A DNA stretch of 7,844 nucleotides from the NCBI GenBank assembly GCA_913053795.1, contig CAJXGZ010000107.1, positions 1-7,844 of the forward strand. Reading direction: 5' to 3'. Position 1 is the stretch's first letter, and the number at the start of each line of letters is the position of its first letter. This document shows positions 1-6,247 of this stretch, one piece after another. This DNA is from an uncultured Rhodospirillales bacterium. GTDB lineage: Bacteria; Pseudomonadota; Alphaproteobacteria; Rhodospirillales; 2-02-FULL-58-16. Position numbers and translations under genes: made by a program. The notes under the pieces were generated by a model. The model saw only the letters and a list, made by a program, of their open reading frames with translations, searched no databases and was not told the origin of the DNA.

Positions 1-1
1 C

Positions 2-220
2 CTGAGAGTCGGGGTTCTGGCGTCCGTGCTCATTGGCGGCTATCTGGTTTTTGAACTCGGTCGAATTCAGGCCGACTACAGTATTGTCGACAATATCGAG
101 GAACGGCACGCGTACCAGGAAGAGATCGCCGACCTTGAGGTGGAATCCGCCATCGACAAGGAACTGGAAGCCCTCAAGGCCCGCGCCGGCAAAGGCGCCG
201 CCTCCCAGGCCCGGAAATAA
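2..220 (+). CDS. 3' part of a membrane-anchored coiled-coil protein with a PspA-like C-terminal tail (partial)
   Basis: The frame is open from the window edge to a TAA at 218-220 (72 codons visible), so the true start lies upstream. Codons 3-19 form one hydrophobic helix (VGVLASVLIGGYLVFELG), followed by GRIQADYSIVDNIEERHAYQ and a charged helix. The last third (EEIADLEVESAIDKELEALK) closely resembles the C-terminus of alphaproteobacterial PspA, the peripheral membrane effector usually encoded just before pspB. PspA has no transmembrane helix at that place, however. The anchor plus GRxQADY region instead resembles, from memory, the N-terminus of DUF6776-type membrane proteins. The frame is therefore either a hybrid joined near 119-139 or an independent small membrane protein of the psp cluster. 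It ends 12 bases before pspB, which implies one operon. The family assignment is inference. Confidence 0.6.
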   Translation: MRVGVLASVLIGGYLVFELGRIQADYSIVDNIEERHAYQEEIADLEVESAIDKELEALKARAGKGAASQARK

Positions 221-232
221 GGAGACGCGCTT

Positions 233-463
233 ATGTCGGCAATGCTTACCCTTCCCATCCTGATCCTCTTGATATTGGTGGTCCTGCCGGTATGGATCAT
301 CGCCCACTACGCCACCCGCTGGCGCACCTCCAAAACCCTTTCCGGGGGCGAGGAGAAGATGCTCACCGAATTGTGGGAAAGCGCCTCCAGGATGGAAAGC
401 CGCATAAATAACCTGGAGAGCATCCTCGACACCGAGGCCCCCGACTGGAGGAGCAAGTTATGA
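233..463 (+). CDS. pspB: Phage shock protein B (PspB)
   Basis: A 76-residue inner-membrane protein, close to the usual length of about 74. One N-terminal transmembrane helix (residues about 4-27, containing LPVWIIAHY) is followed by an amphipathic cytoplasmic helix ending in NNLESILDTEAPDWR, which is the PspB family signature (E. coli has ALESILDAEHPNWR). In the known system PspB works with PspC at the inner membrane to sense envelope stress and relieve PspA inhibition of the activator PspF. The ATG at 233 is preceded by AAGGAG at 219-224, eight bases upstream. The stop overlaps the pspC start by four bases (ATGA), so the two are translationally coupled. Any sigma-54/PspF-type promoter would be upstream of the window. 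Confidence 0.95.
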   Translation: MSAMLTLPILILLILVVLPVWIIAHYATRWRTSKTLSGGEEKMLTELWESASRMESRINNLESILDTEAPDWRSKL

Positions 464-855
464 CGTATCCGCGTGACAGACGCGAGCCCAGCCCCAGCCG
501 GTTCTACCGCGATCCCGCCAACGGGCGAATTCTCGGCGTCTGCGCAGGCGCCGCCGATTACTTCGACGTTTCCCCCGGAACCGTGCGCATCGCCGCAATC
601 ATCGGCTTGTTTTTTTTCACGATCCCGACGGTGGTCGCCTACTTCGCCGCCGGCATGCTGATTGACGCCAAGCCCGAGCATCTCTACGCCAGCGGCGAAC
701 AGGAGGAATTCTGGCGGGAGATGCGCACCGAGCCCAGCCGTACGGCGAGCAACCTGTCCCACAAATTCCGCGGCATTGAGCGACGCATACGCGCCGCCGA
801 AGCCTACGTCACCTCCAGCGAGTTCAAGCTCAACCGGGACTTCAACAAGCTCTAA
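460..855 (+). CDS. pspC: Phage shock protein C (PspC), envelope stress sensor
   Basis: A 131-residue protein with a PspC domain at residues about 14-72. It opens with RFYRDPANGRILGVCAGAAD, matching the family pattern of an RDPxxGxIxGVCAG core, and has one transmembrane helix at about 43-68 (IAAIIGLFFF onward). The C-terminal helical part (residues 80-131, ending EFKLNRDFNKL) resembles the tail of E. coli PspC (119 aa), which ends in a similar FRKL-type motif. The start overlaps the pspB stop (ATGA at 460-463), indicating an operon and coupled translation. PspC acts in the inner membrane with PspB, recruiting or releasing PspA under stress. No pspD or pspE follows; the operon appears to end here. 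Confidence 0.95.
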   Translation: MTYPRDRREPSPSRFYRDPANGRILGVCAGAADYFDVSPGTVRIAAIIGLFFFTIPTVVAYFAAGMLIDAKPEHLYASGEQEEFWREMRTEPSRTASNLSHKFRGIERRIRAAEAYVTSSEFKLNRDFNKL

Positions 856-875
856 GAGTCCGTCCGGAAATAAAT

Positions 876-930
876 CGCCCCGCATCTCGCCCCCTTGAAA
901 CGGATTTACTCCGGGGCGGAATGCGGGGCG
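876..930. repeat. 10-bp perfect inverted repeat downstream of pspC
   Basis: cgccccgcat (876-885) and atgcggggcg (921-930) are exact reverse complements separated by 35 bases. The stem begins about 20 bases after the pspC stop. No T-run follows directly, so it is not a canonical intrinsic terminator. It may stabilise the 3' end of the psp mRNA or act together with the hairpin at 940-977. Confidence 0.55.
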
Positions 931-939
931 CCGAGCATG

Positions 940-980
940 ATAATAGTGGATTGGGAGGGGCTAACATCCACCATTATTTT
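940..980 (+). terminator. Candidate terminator after pspC
   Basis: Bases 940-951 pair with 966-977 (12 positions, one A-C mismatch) around a 14-base loop, and the 3' arm runs into TTTT at 977-980. This is the first hairpin followed by a T-run downstream of the psp genes. The stem is not GC-rich, so strength is uncertain. On the opposite strand the mismatch becomes a G-T wobble, so the hairpin could work there too, but without a T-run. Confidence 0.35.
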
Positions 981-1088
981 GTCTCGACTGAGTGAATTAA
1001 TATTATACAAACAAAAATCAAGTTAAGCAAATATTTTCATTTGTATTTTATTTGCATAAAACTTGGATAAAATTTTATGTACTTGAAT

Positions 1089-1123
1089 AAGCCGCCGGCT
1101 ATCTGCCGGCTGAAGGCTTTTTT
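1089..1123 (+). terminator. Rho-independent terminator-like hairpin (+ strand)
   Basis: gccggc at 1094-1099 pairs with gccggc at 1105-1110 around a five-base loop. The outer bases aagcc (1089-1093) pair with ggctt (1115-1119) across a four-base bulge, and six T follow from 1118. The layout is classical, but there is no gene immediately upstream: pspC ended more than 230 bases earlier. It therefore terminates either read-through from psp or an unrecognised short transcript from the AT-rich stretch before it. Confidence 0.5.
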
Positions 1124-1154
1124 CCATTTTCACCCCTTTTTTGAAGCTGAGGAT

Positions 1155-1175
1155 AAAAAACGGGGCGGCGCCCCG
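1155..1175 (-). terminator. Rho-independent terminator-like hairpin (- strand)
   Basis: cggggc (1161-1166) pairs with gccccg (1170-1175) around a three-base loop. The A6 at 1155-1160 becomes a U6 tract directly after the hairpin when read on the minus strand. This would stop leftward transcription coming from the 1200-2000 region. No intact minus-strand gene ends here, so it may be left over from a lost gene. Confidence 0.45.
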
Positions 1176-1290
1176 GTCCCCGCTCTCTTTTGTTGGGCAA
1201 AGCCCCGCGCCCCATTGAAATTAAGTAAAGTTTTCCGCCCGGTAGCGGTCATAATCGAGGGGTGGTTTGAACCTCGCTTCTTAGCCATAG

Positions 1291-1424
1291 GCGGACATTG
1301 ACGAGCAGGTGAAGAAGGTGGTGGAGCAAAGGATGCTTGAAGCGGGCTGTGACGCTTATCTGCCTAAACTTATTTCTGCTGGTAGTTTCTGGAGACGATA
1401 GTAAAGTTCATCAAGCGACTGGTG
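1291..1424 (+). pseudogene. Remnant of a CheY/DivK-type response regulator (C-terminal third, frameshifted)
   Basis: Codons from 1294 read DIDEQVKKVVEQRMLEAGCD and on to AYLPKLISAGSF, the pattern of the last helix and strand of a receiver domain: a xAGCDAYLPKPI-type motif with the conserved Lys of the active site (codon 1366). The frame then hits TAG at 1399. Moving by one base at 1389 restores LETIVKFIKRLV, which matches the terminal helix of single-domain receivers (SFLETIxKFI). This fits the loss of one C from TTCCTG at about 1387-1390. In-frame stops at 1282 and 1288 and the absence of the phospho-acceptor half show that only the C-terminal third remains. Recognition is from motif knowledge, with no search run. 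Confidence 0.65.
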
Positions 1425-1480
1425 CGGGCGGATATGGCGGATAAAATCAAACCCGCTGCTTTGTGCGGCATAGGGTATGT

Positions 1481-1485
1481 AAGGA
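1481..1485 (+). promoter_or_regulatory. Ribosome binding site that decides the start at 1491
   Basis: AAGGA lies five bases before ATG 1491. The in-frame upstream GTG at 1422 has no such site and lies inside the receiver-domain remnant, so the shorter start is preferred. Confidence 0.6.
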
Positions 1486-1490
1486 CTAAT

Positions 1491-1925
1491 ATGAAGCCAC
1501 GGGCGCACGTTGTTTGCGGAGCGATTGGCGGAAGTGCGGTGTATTTGGCCAGCGGGTCCGCCACGGCGGGAGTCCTATTCGCCTCTGTCCACATATTGAT
1601 GGATTTGGATCATATTCCAGATTACCTAATTTGGAGCACTAACCCCCGGCGAATTAAGAGTTTATTGAATGGGGATGATTGGGGCAATTCAAGGATCGTG
1701 CTTTTACTGCACGCCTTCGAGTGGCTGGGAATAATGGTGGCTTTATTGGCCAAGTTCCCTTCGTGGGAGCTGGCGGGCGCAACGTTGGGTTATGGAGTCC
1801 ATTTAATCATGGATTATTTAGGCAATCGAGCCTTCAATAATCCATTCTTCTACTTTATCATTTTCAGAATCAAGAATGGGTTTCGTTCTTCCTTGCTGTT
1901 TATTTATTCACCTAGCGATAGATAG
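1491..1925 (+). CDS. Small multi-pass membrane protein with metal-hydrolase-like His/Asp motifs
   Basis: 144 residues from ATG 1491, which has a good ribosome binding site. Upstream codons in the same frame belong to the response-regulator remnant. Hydrophobic segments lie at about residues 7-33, 68-88, 95-110 and 119-127. Conserved-looking polar motifs are H6 near the start, DLDHIPDYL (38-46), LLHAFEW (72-78) and GVHLIMDYLGN (102-112), with a tail NPFFYFIIFRIKNGF. An Asp-x-Asp-His motif, then a His in a membrane helix, then His-x3-Asp, is reminiscent of the YdjM/DUF457 group of putative membrane-bound metal-dependent hydrolases; the exact family is not certain. Its base composition is more AT-rich than the psp genes, in keeping with transfer. 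No neighbour reveals its substrate. Confidence 0.7.
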   Translation: MKPRAHVVCGAIGGSAVYLASGSATAGVLFASVHILMDLDHIPDYLIWSTNPRRIKSLLNGDDWGNSRIVLLLHAFEWLGIMVALLAKFPSWELAGATLGYGVHLIMDYLGNRAFNNPFFYFIIFRIKNGFRSSLLFIYSPSDR

Positions 1926-2089
1926 TGGTTCGCCACCTCCCTGAGGCGGCTTCGGTCTTGACATAAGGCGGCCATTGCGAACATCCTCGCCGGAGGGATT
2001 CGGGCTTCAAAGGTCACGCGCTTGGCCGCCAAGAATTCCGCACCTGAAGCAAAAACAATTCCACTTGCCCCATCGAAGAGTCAAATTTA
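1926..2089. other. Short intergenic stretch with an unassigned open frame
   Basis: A TTGACA at 1958-1963 resembles a -35 box but has no convincing -10 at the right distance. Codons from 1962 to the stop at 2091-2093 read HKAAIANILAGGIRASKVTR onward with no stop for 43 codons and a protein-like composition. They could be the 3' scrap of another lost gene, but I do not recognise it and no start site fits. Confidence 0.3.
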
Positions 2090-2836
2090 TTGAAGTTGTC
2101 CATTCCAAGAACGCTCTTCACGTTGCTGGCGTCCATCCTGATAGCTTTAGCGCAAGCCGCGAGCGCCTCGGCCGATTCCTTCGTTCTCAATACCGACGAC
2201 GTGCCGCCGCTGGCGACCAAGGATATGAAAGGCTACCACAACCGGCTCGCCATCGAGGCCTTCAAGCGGCTGGGCCACGTCTTGACCATTCCGCAACTAC
2301 CGTCCGGACGCTCCCTGTTGAACGCGCAAGCTGGAATTGATGACGGCACCCTGCCCCGCATCGCCGGTCTGACCGCTGAATATCCCAATCTCCTGCAAGT
2401 TCCGGAAAAGCTGATGGATTACCAATTCACAGCGTTCACTATGAGCGACAACATGACGGTGCGCACATGGGAGGACCTGAGGCAGTACACAGTCGGCTAT
2501 GTTTACGGCTGGAAAATATTCGAGCGCAGCACCAAGGATTTTCCCAATGTAATCAGCGTTCGTGATCCGGATCTCCTGTTCTCTCTTCTGGCCAAGAACC
2601 GCGCTGACGTCGTTTTGCTGGAACGTTGGCAGGGGCTGCTGACCGCCAAAAAACTGGGGCTGAAGGGCGTGCGGGCGATCCTGCCGCCGCTGGCCGAACG
2701 TGAGATGTTCATCTACATGCACAAGAAACACGCGGCTTTACTGCCTAAGCTGGCCCAGGCCCTGCGCTCCATGAAGAAAGATGGCGCCTATGAAAGGATA
2801 TACGCGGAAGTGCTGGCGCCGCTGGCCGGTATGTAG
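2090..2836 (+). CDS. Periplasmic solute-binding protein, SBP_bac_3-like
   Basis: 248 residues. The most likely start is TTG at 2090 with a GAAGAG site at 2075-2080. It gives a textbook Sec signal peptide: KLSIPR, a hydrophobic core, then ASASA with cleavage after residue 28. The mature part has the features of family 3 extracellular solute-binding proteins. These are the first strand FVLNTDDVPPL, a helix at 49-61, the IDDGTLPRIAGL segment (83-94), lobe 2 starting VGYVYGWKIFE (135-145), LLAKNRADVVLLE (167-179) and the C-terminal helix LAQALRSMKKDGAYERIYAE. Such proteins deliver amino-acid-like ligands to ABC permeases or serve as stand-alone sensors. No permease or ATPase gene is nearby, and a sensor kinase follows on the same strand, so a sensory role is a reasonable inference. 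Confidence 0.8.
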   Translation: MKLSIPRTLFTLLASILIALAQAASASADSFVLNTDDVPPLATKDMKGYHNRLAIEAFKRLGHVLTIPQLPSGRSLLNAQAGIDDGTLPRIAGLTAEYPNLLQVPEKLMDYQFTAFTMSDNMTVRTWEDLRQYTVGYVYGWKIFERSTKDFPNVISVRDPDLLFSLLAKNRADVVLLERWQGLLTAKKLGLKGVRAILPPLAEREMFIYMHKKHAALLPKLAQALRSMKKDGAYERIYAEVLAPLAGM

Positions 2837-2885
2837 CCCGTTTTCCCGCGGTCAAAAAACGACGCCTTGAAGGCCCTGCCGCTTC

Positions 2886-2913
2886 TTGACGTCTCGTGGG
2901 TAAAATCTAACAT
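2886..2913 (+). promoter_or_regulatory. Possible promoter upstream of the kinase gene, overlapping the inverted repeat
   Basis: TTGACG (2886-2891) and TAACAT (2908-2913) are separated by 16 bases, a weak sigma-70-like match. The proposed -10 box lies inside the left arm of the 25-bp inverted repeat, so a protein bound there could block it. The leader to the kinase start would be over 200 bases. This is weak evidence from matching alone. Confidence 0.2.
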
Positions 2914-2955
2914 ATGGCGCCCATACGGTCCCATATGTTAGATTTTATCCACGAG
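2893..2955. repeat. 25-bp near-perfect inverted repeat with 13-base loop
   Basis: The arms are 2893-2917 and 2931-2955. They are reverse complements at 24 of 25 positions; the exception is G2900 against T2948, which forms a G-U wobble in RNA. The centre 2918-2930 is unpaired. The arms are AT-rich (taaaatctaacatatgg) and flanked by GC-rich ends. No T-run follows on either strand, so it is not a standard intrinsic terminator. It lies about 60 bases after the solute-binding protein gene and about 185 before the kinase gene. It could be an operator, an mRNA-processing or attenuating hairpin, or a small palindromic mobile repeat. Confidence 0.85.
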
Positions 2956-3140
2956 CAACCGCACCACGTCCAGCGCCACCATCAACTGGCCGTGCGCCCG
3001 GTAGACGACAATGGCGAAACCTCGTAATTATGCACCGTAAAGCGTTGGGGCGCCAAAACTCATAGGCCTCTATGACGCCAAGTCAAGTACAGGAAAGTCA
3101 CGGCGTTGCTGCGATTGACGGAATGATTCAGGTGTAGAAC

Positions 3141-5396
3141 ATGAACATGAAGATCCATTCGCCGCTGTCGCGCCGGCTTATCATTTACATCGTTCTTTGC
3201 AGTTCCGTGATCACGCTCTTCCTCACGGCTATTCAACTCTATCGGGATTATCAAGCCGACGTCCAAGCCATTGATGCGAGTTTTGAACAGATTAGAAAAG
3301 TCCACCTAAAAACCATCGCTATGACCGCCTGGGCCTCAGACAAGGAAAAGCTGCAAGCCTTGCTCGATGGAATATCAAATCTACAGGACATCGAATTCGT
3401 AAGCGTGGATAGTGGCGAAGACGTAATTTCGATTGGGCGGATAACCAGCGACAACATCATTTCCTGGTCCAGTGCGCTGACCTACCCGTACAGGGGCAGG
3501 CTACTCGAAATTGGAGTCTTAAAAGTCGTCGCAAACCTGGACGCGGTTTATTCCCGCATTATCAATCGGGCCGTCGTGATTCTTATCAGCAACGCCATCA
3601 AGACGATCTTGGTGGCGGGGTTCATGCTATTGATTTTTCACCTCATCGTTACCCGGCATCTAATGCATATCGCCGACTTCGTCTCCAATATTTCCTTGGG
3701 CCAATCCTTTGAGCCTTTGAAGCTGAATCGTCGCTCAGCCGATGGTCGCAAGGAGGACGAACTGGAAAAAGTCGTCAATTCCATAAACGATGCGGCCACC
3801 CGGGTTATTAGGTATTTCTCCAGGGCTCAGAAAGCGGAGAAAGCGCAGCGGCAAAGCGAGGAAAGCCTCCGCACGACCCTAAACTCTATCGGCGATGCGG
3901 TGATCGCTACCGATATTTCCGGCAACATCATCCTCATGAACCCAATTGCCGAGGCGCTGACCGGTTACAAATTAGAAGAGGCCGTTGGCGAGCATCTGGA
4001 CCAAATTTTCCATATCGTTAACGCCAAAACCAGGAAGCCGGCCTTCAGCCCGGTCGATACGGTTCTCGCAAAAGGCAAGATCGTCGGCTTGGCCAACCAC
4101 ACCACCCTGATCGCAAAGGATGGGGCCGAATACCAGATCGCCGATTCGGCTTCGCCCATTCGCGATAACGCCAATAACATCACCGGCGTCGTGCTGGTGT
4201 TCCGGGACGTGACCGAGGACTATGCAATTCGGGAGGACCTCCACAACGCTCTTGTTGACGCCGAACGGGCCAACGAAGCCAAGTCGGAATTCCTGGCTTC
4301 CATGAGCCACGAGTTGCGAACGCCCATGAACGCCGTTCTAGGCTATGCCCAGATGCTGCAACTCGATCCCAAGAACCCTCTTTCATCAGCCCAGAACATG
4401 CATGTCGAGAACATCCTTCTAGGGGGCAGTCATCTCCTCGAACTCATCAATGAGGTTCTTGATCTGGCCAGAATCGAGGCCGACCATGTTTCTCTTTCCC
4501 TGGAGAAGGTGAACGCCAACAAAGTTGCGGCTGACTGTGTGGATTTATCCACTCCCCTTGGCAAACAGAGAGGGATAAAAATCATCGATCAATTCAGCAG
4601 CGGACCGTTGGCTCATCTTCGCACCGACCGAATTCGGCTCATACAGGTCCTGATCAACCTCCTCTCCAATGCGGTTAAATTCAATAAAGATGGCGGAACG
4701 GTGACCGTGGATGGCCGGAAAACGGGCGACGGTTTCTTGCGCATCTCCGTGACGGACACCGGCATTGGCATTGCCAAAGAGGACTTTGTCGGCGTTTTCC
4801 AGATGTTCCACCGCCTGGGCGCGGACCCGATGATCGCGAGAGAAGGCACCGGCATCGGCCTGACCGTGACCAAGCTGCTGGTGGAGCGAATGGCCGGACG
4901 GGTCGGCTTCGAGAGCGAGGAAGGCGTCGGCAGCACGTTCTGGATTGAACTTCCCTTGAACTCAAATAAAAAGGTGCTCATCTGGGCCGATAACGTGTGC
5001 GTCGGCGTCGACGCCATGGACAAAGACCATCAGGCTATTTTTCGCCTGCTAAACAAACTTACGTATCGAACCAATGGCGATGCGGGTTTGGACGAGGCCG
5101 TCGAGGAGTTGATGGATTACACCCATTACCACTTCCGGCGGGAGGAAGCGATCATGGGGGTTTGCAACTATCCTAACCTGAAAAAGCACTGCGGCCTGCA
5201 CCGGAAATTTATCGTCAAGGTGAACGATCTTTCCGAGAAATGGCGCAAGGACCGCGATCCGAAAAGGCTCCACAACCTTCGGAAGTTTCTGCGGGACTGG
5301 TGGATAGATCATATCGTAAATGTAGACGCCGAAACTTCCCAATACGCCAAAGGGAAGGAACAAGACATTCGGCTGATTCTGGAAAGTCTCAGATAA
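3141..5396 (+). CDS. Membrane PAS histidine kinase with C-terminal hemerythrin domain
   Basis: 751 residues; ATG 3141 with AGGTG at 3130-3134. A transmembrane helix at about 11-33 is followed by a periplasmic region to about 138 resembling CHASE5-type sensors (SVITLFLTAIQLYRDY, then MTAWASDKEKLQALLDGI), a second transmembrane helix at about 143-170 and a HAMP-like linker to about 225. A PAS domain spans about 240-360 (LNSIGDAVIATDISGNIILM). HisKA holds the phospho-acceptor H390 (SMSHELRTPMNAVLGY). HATPase_c has the N box (N506, N510), DTGIG (539-543), the F box (553-559) and GTGIGL (569-574), so the kinase core looks complete. From about 614 comes a hemerythrin domain with all seven di-iron ligands by motif: H630, H664, E668, H683, H687, H724, D729. 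Bacteriohemerythrins bind O2 reversibly and can react with NO, so the C-terminal module may tune kinase output to oxygen or redox state. There is no receiver or HPt domain, and no intact response regulator nearby. Confidence 0.92.
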   Translation: MNMKIHSPLSRRLIIYIVLCSSVITLFLTAIQLYRDYQADVQAIDASFEQIRKVHLKTIAMTAWASDKEKLQALLDGISNLQDIEFVSVDSGEDVISIGRITSDNIISWSSALTYPYRGRLLEIGVLKVVANLDAVYSRIINRAVVILISNAIKTILVAGFMLLIFHLIVTRHLMHIADFVSNISLGQSFEPLKLNRRSADGRKEDELEKVVNSINDAATRVIRYFSRAQKAEKAQRQSEESLRTTLNSIGDAVIATDISGNIILMNPIAEALTGYKLEEAVGEHLDQIFHIVNAKTRKPAFSPVDTVLAKGKIVGLANHTTLIAKDGAEYQIADSASPIRDNANNITGVVLVFRDVTEDYAIREDLHNALVDAERANEAKSEFLASMSHELRTPMNAVLGYAQMLQLDPKNPLSSAQNMHVENILLGGSHLLELINEVLDLARIEADHVSLSLEKVNANKVAADCVDLSTPLGKQRGIKIIDQFSSGPLAHLRTDRIRLIQVLINLLSNAVKFNKDGGTVTVDGRKTGDGFLRISVTDTGIGIAKEDFVGVFQMFHRLGADPMIAREGTGIGLTVTKLLVERMAGRVGFESEEGVGSTFWIELPLNSNKKVLIWADNVCVGVDAMDKDHQAIFRLLNKLTYRTNGDAGLDEAVEELMDYTHYHFRREEAIMGVCNYPNLKKHCGLHRKFIVKVNDLSEKWRKDRDPKRLHNLRKFLRDWWIDHIVNVDAETSQYAKGKEQDIRLILESLR

Positions 5397-5470
5397 CCCT
5401 GCCGAGCAGGCTACACATCGCCGCGCCAGGGCGATATTCAATTCATATAGACTTTCCGATTGCCCGTAAT

Positions 5471-5504
5471 TTAAGGGGCGCTTTCAATTAAAGGCTCCCC
5501 TTAA
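5471..5504. terminator. Hairpin after the kinase gene, possible bidirectional terminator
   Basis: ttaagggg (5471-5478) pairs with ccccttaa (5497-5504), and cttt (5481-5484) pairs with aaag (5490-5493) around a five-base loop, with a small internal mismatch. It sits about 75 bases after the kinase stop. Smaller hairpins (5398-5410 and 5417-5435) come before it. No T-run follows, so termination is only possible, not shown. Confidence 0.4.
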
Positions 5505-5579
5505 GCCATCATGAAACTCTAAATCGCGTGATCCGCCTCCCTTTTCGTGTTATAAAAGGCGCTGCGCTTCTAATTGGCA

Positions 5580-5585
5580 GGGAGG
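5580..5585 (+). promoter_or_regulatory. Strong ribosome binding site that decides the start at 5591
   Basis: GGGAGG lies five bases before ATG 5591. An in-frame GTG at 5528 would add 21 residues but has no such site, so ATG 5591 is chosen. Confidence 0.75.
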
Positions 5586-5590
5586 ATGAT

Positions 5591-6232
5591 ATGGGCACGT
5601 ACATTTCAGAGATCACGCCTTTGCCGACCGGCTCCGTCGCCAGACCGGACGGGGCGCGGCGGGGCGTCGCCGCTCCGCCCGAGAGAATCGATCCCACCTT
5701 GCGCGCCTTTATTGATGCGGGTCCCAACTTCGCCGTGCGCATGGACGAGAAACTGAAGATCGCAAAGGGCAAAGCCGAAGCGCTGGAGAAGGAGTTTGAC
5801 GAGCAGCGCGCCAAGGCGGCCAAGGAACGCTTGGCCCAGATCGACAAATTGCTCGCCGCCTACTTGCTGGTGGCCCAGATCGCCGCAGCCATGGGCGACG
5901 TGGCCATGGCCGAACAGATTTCAGACCGGGTCGCGGAGCTGGTCAATTCCGCCGGACCCGGCATCAAGACCCTTCGCGCCGGCATGAAGGCCGATGATAA
6001 CACCGGTCCGCAGGCGCTGGTCGACGCCTACAAGAACCTGACCTGGCGGGTCAACGGCCTGACGGCCAAGGCCCGCGGCTTCTCCGCCCTGGTCGCCACC
6101 GCCTACCGGGTGGCCGAGAGCAAGGAGGATTCGGACGCCCCGGGGCGCATCGAACGCGCCGCCGACGGACTTATCGAGGCCCTTGGCGGACCGCCGGCCC
6201 TTGAGGGCGCGCGCATCGAAACGTCCGTTTAG
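5591..6232 (+). CDS. Soluble helical protein of unknown function
   Basis: 213 residues from ATG 5591. No family is recognised. There is no signal peptide or membrane helix. The N-terminal 45 residues are Pro/Gly-rich and probably flexible. Residues about 50-90 form a strongly charged heptad-like helix (MDEKLKIAKGKAEALEKEF, then EQRAKAAKERLAQIDKLL), followed by Ala-rich helices at 88-122, a Gly/Pro break, and helices at 140-180 and 185-200. It is GC-rich with strong codon bias like the psp and gltB genes, which argues for a real, resident gene. It converges on the cytochrome gene, with only 15 bases between the two stop codons. TATAAA at 5551-5556 might be a -10 box but has no matching -35. 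It could be a structural or scaffolding protein, but nothing in the window tests that. Confidence 0.8.
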   Translation: MGTYISEITPLPTGSVARPDGARRGVAAPPERIDPTLRAFIDAGPNFAVRMDEKLKIAKGKAEALEKEFDEQRAKAAKERLAQIDKLLAAYLLVAQIAAAMGDVAMAEQISDRVAELVNSAGPGIKTLRAGMKADDNTGPQALVDAYKNLTWRVNGLTAKARGFSALVATAYRVAESKEDSDAPGRIERAADGLIEALGGPPALEGARIETSV

Positions 6233-6247
6233 AACGCCTCGCCGACG

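Larger units (their letters stand above)
856..1290. other. Hairpin-rich non-coding region after the psp genes
   Basis: No credible gene is present. The first part holds GC-rich inverted repeats. From 960 to 1080 the sequence becomes strongly AT-rich. From 1089 to 1215 there are several short GC hairpins, including gggc-aaa-gccc at 1195-1205 beside GC blocks. The abrupt base composition change and the packed hairpins suggest the boundary between core sequence and an accessory segment. Open frames in this stretch run through hairpins and show no protein-like pattern. Confidence 0.6.

Noticed and set aside
307..885. Long minus-strand open frame opposite pspB and pspC.
   Set aside because: It is a shadow of two well-recognised genes on the other strand, caused by GC-rich codon bias.
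856..1290. CRISPR array or tandem repeats in the hairpin-rich region.
   Set aside because: The hairpins differ in sequence and spacing; there are no regularly spaced identical repeats.
1077..1301. 74-codon open frame on the + strand.
   Set aside because: It runs through a terminator hairpin and GC palindromes, lacks a ribosome binding site and has no protein-like pattern.
1286..1981. Two similar 20-base words (1286-1304 and 1962-1980, around cataggcgg and cattg) flanking the response-regulator remnant and the membrane-protein gene, possible direct repeats of an insertion.
   Set aside because: They align only with one insertion, one deletion and one mismatch, too weak for a target-site or attachment-site duplication, and no integrase or transposase lies between.
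1958..1986. TTGACA at 1958-1963 as promoter of the solute-binding protein gene.
   Set aside because: No acceptable -10 box at 16-18 bases; a single hexamer match is not enough.
2938..3027. Minus-strand open frame ending in the right arm of the palindrome (LRGFAIVVYRAHGQLMV and on), protein-like in look.
   Set aside because: Only 29 codons between two stops, no start or ribosome binding site and no recognised family; possibly a gene scrap, but not supportable.
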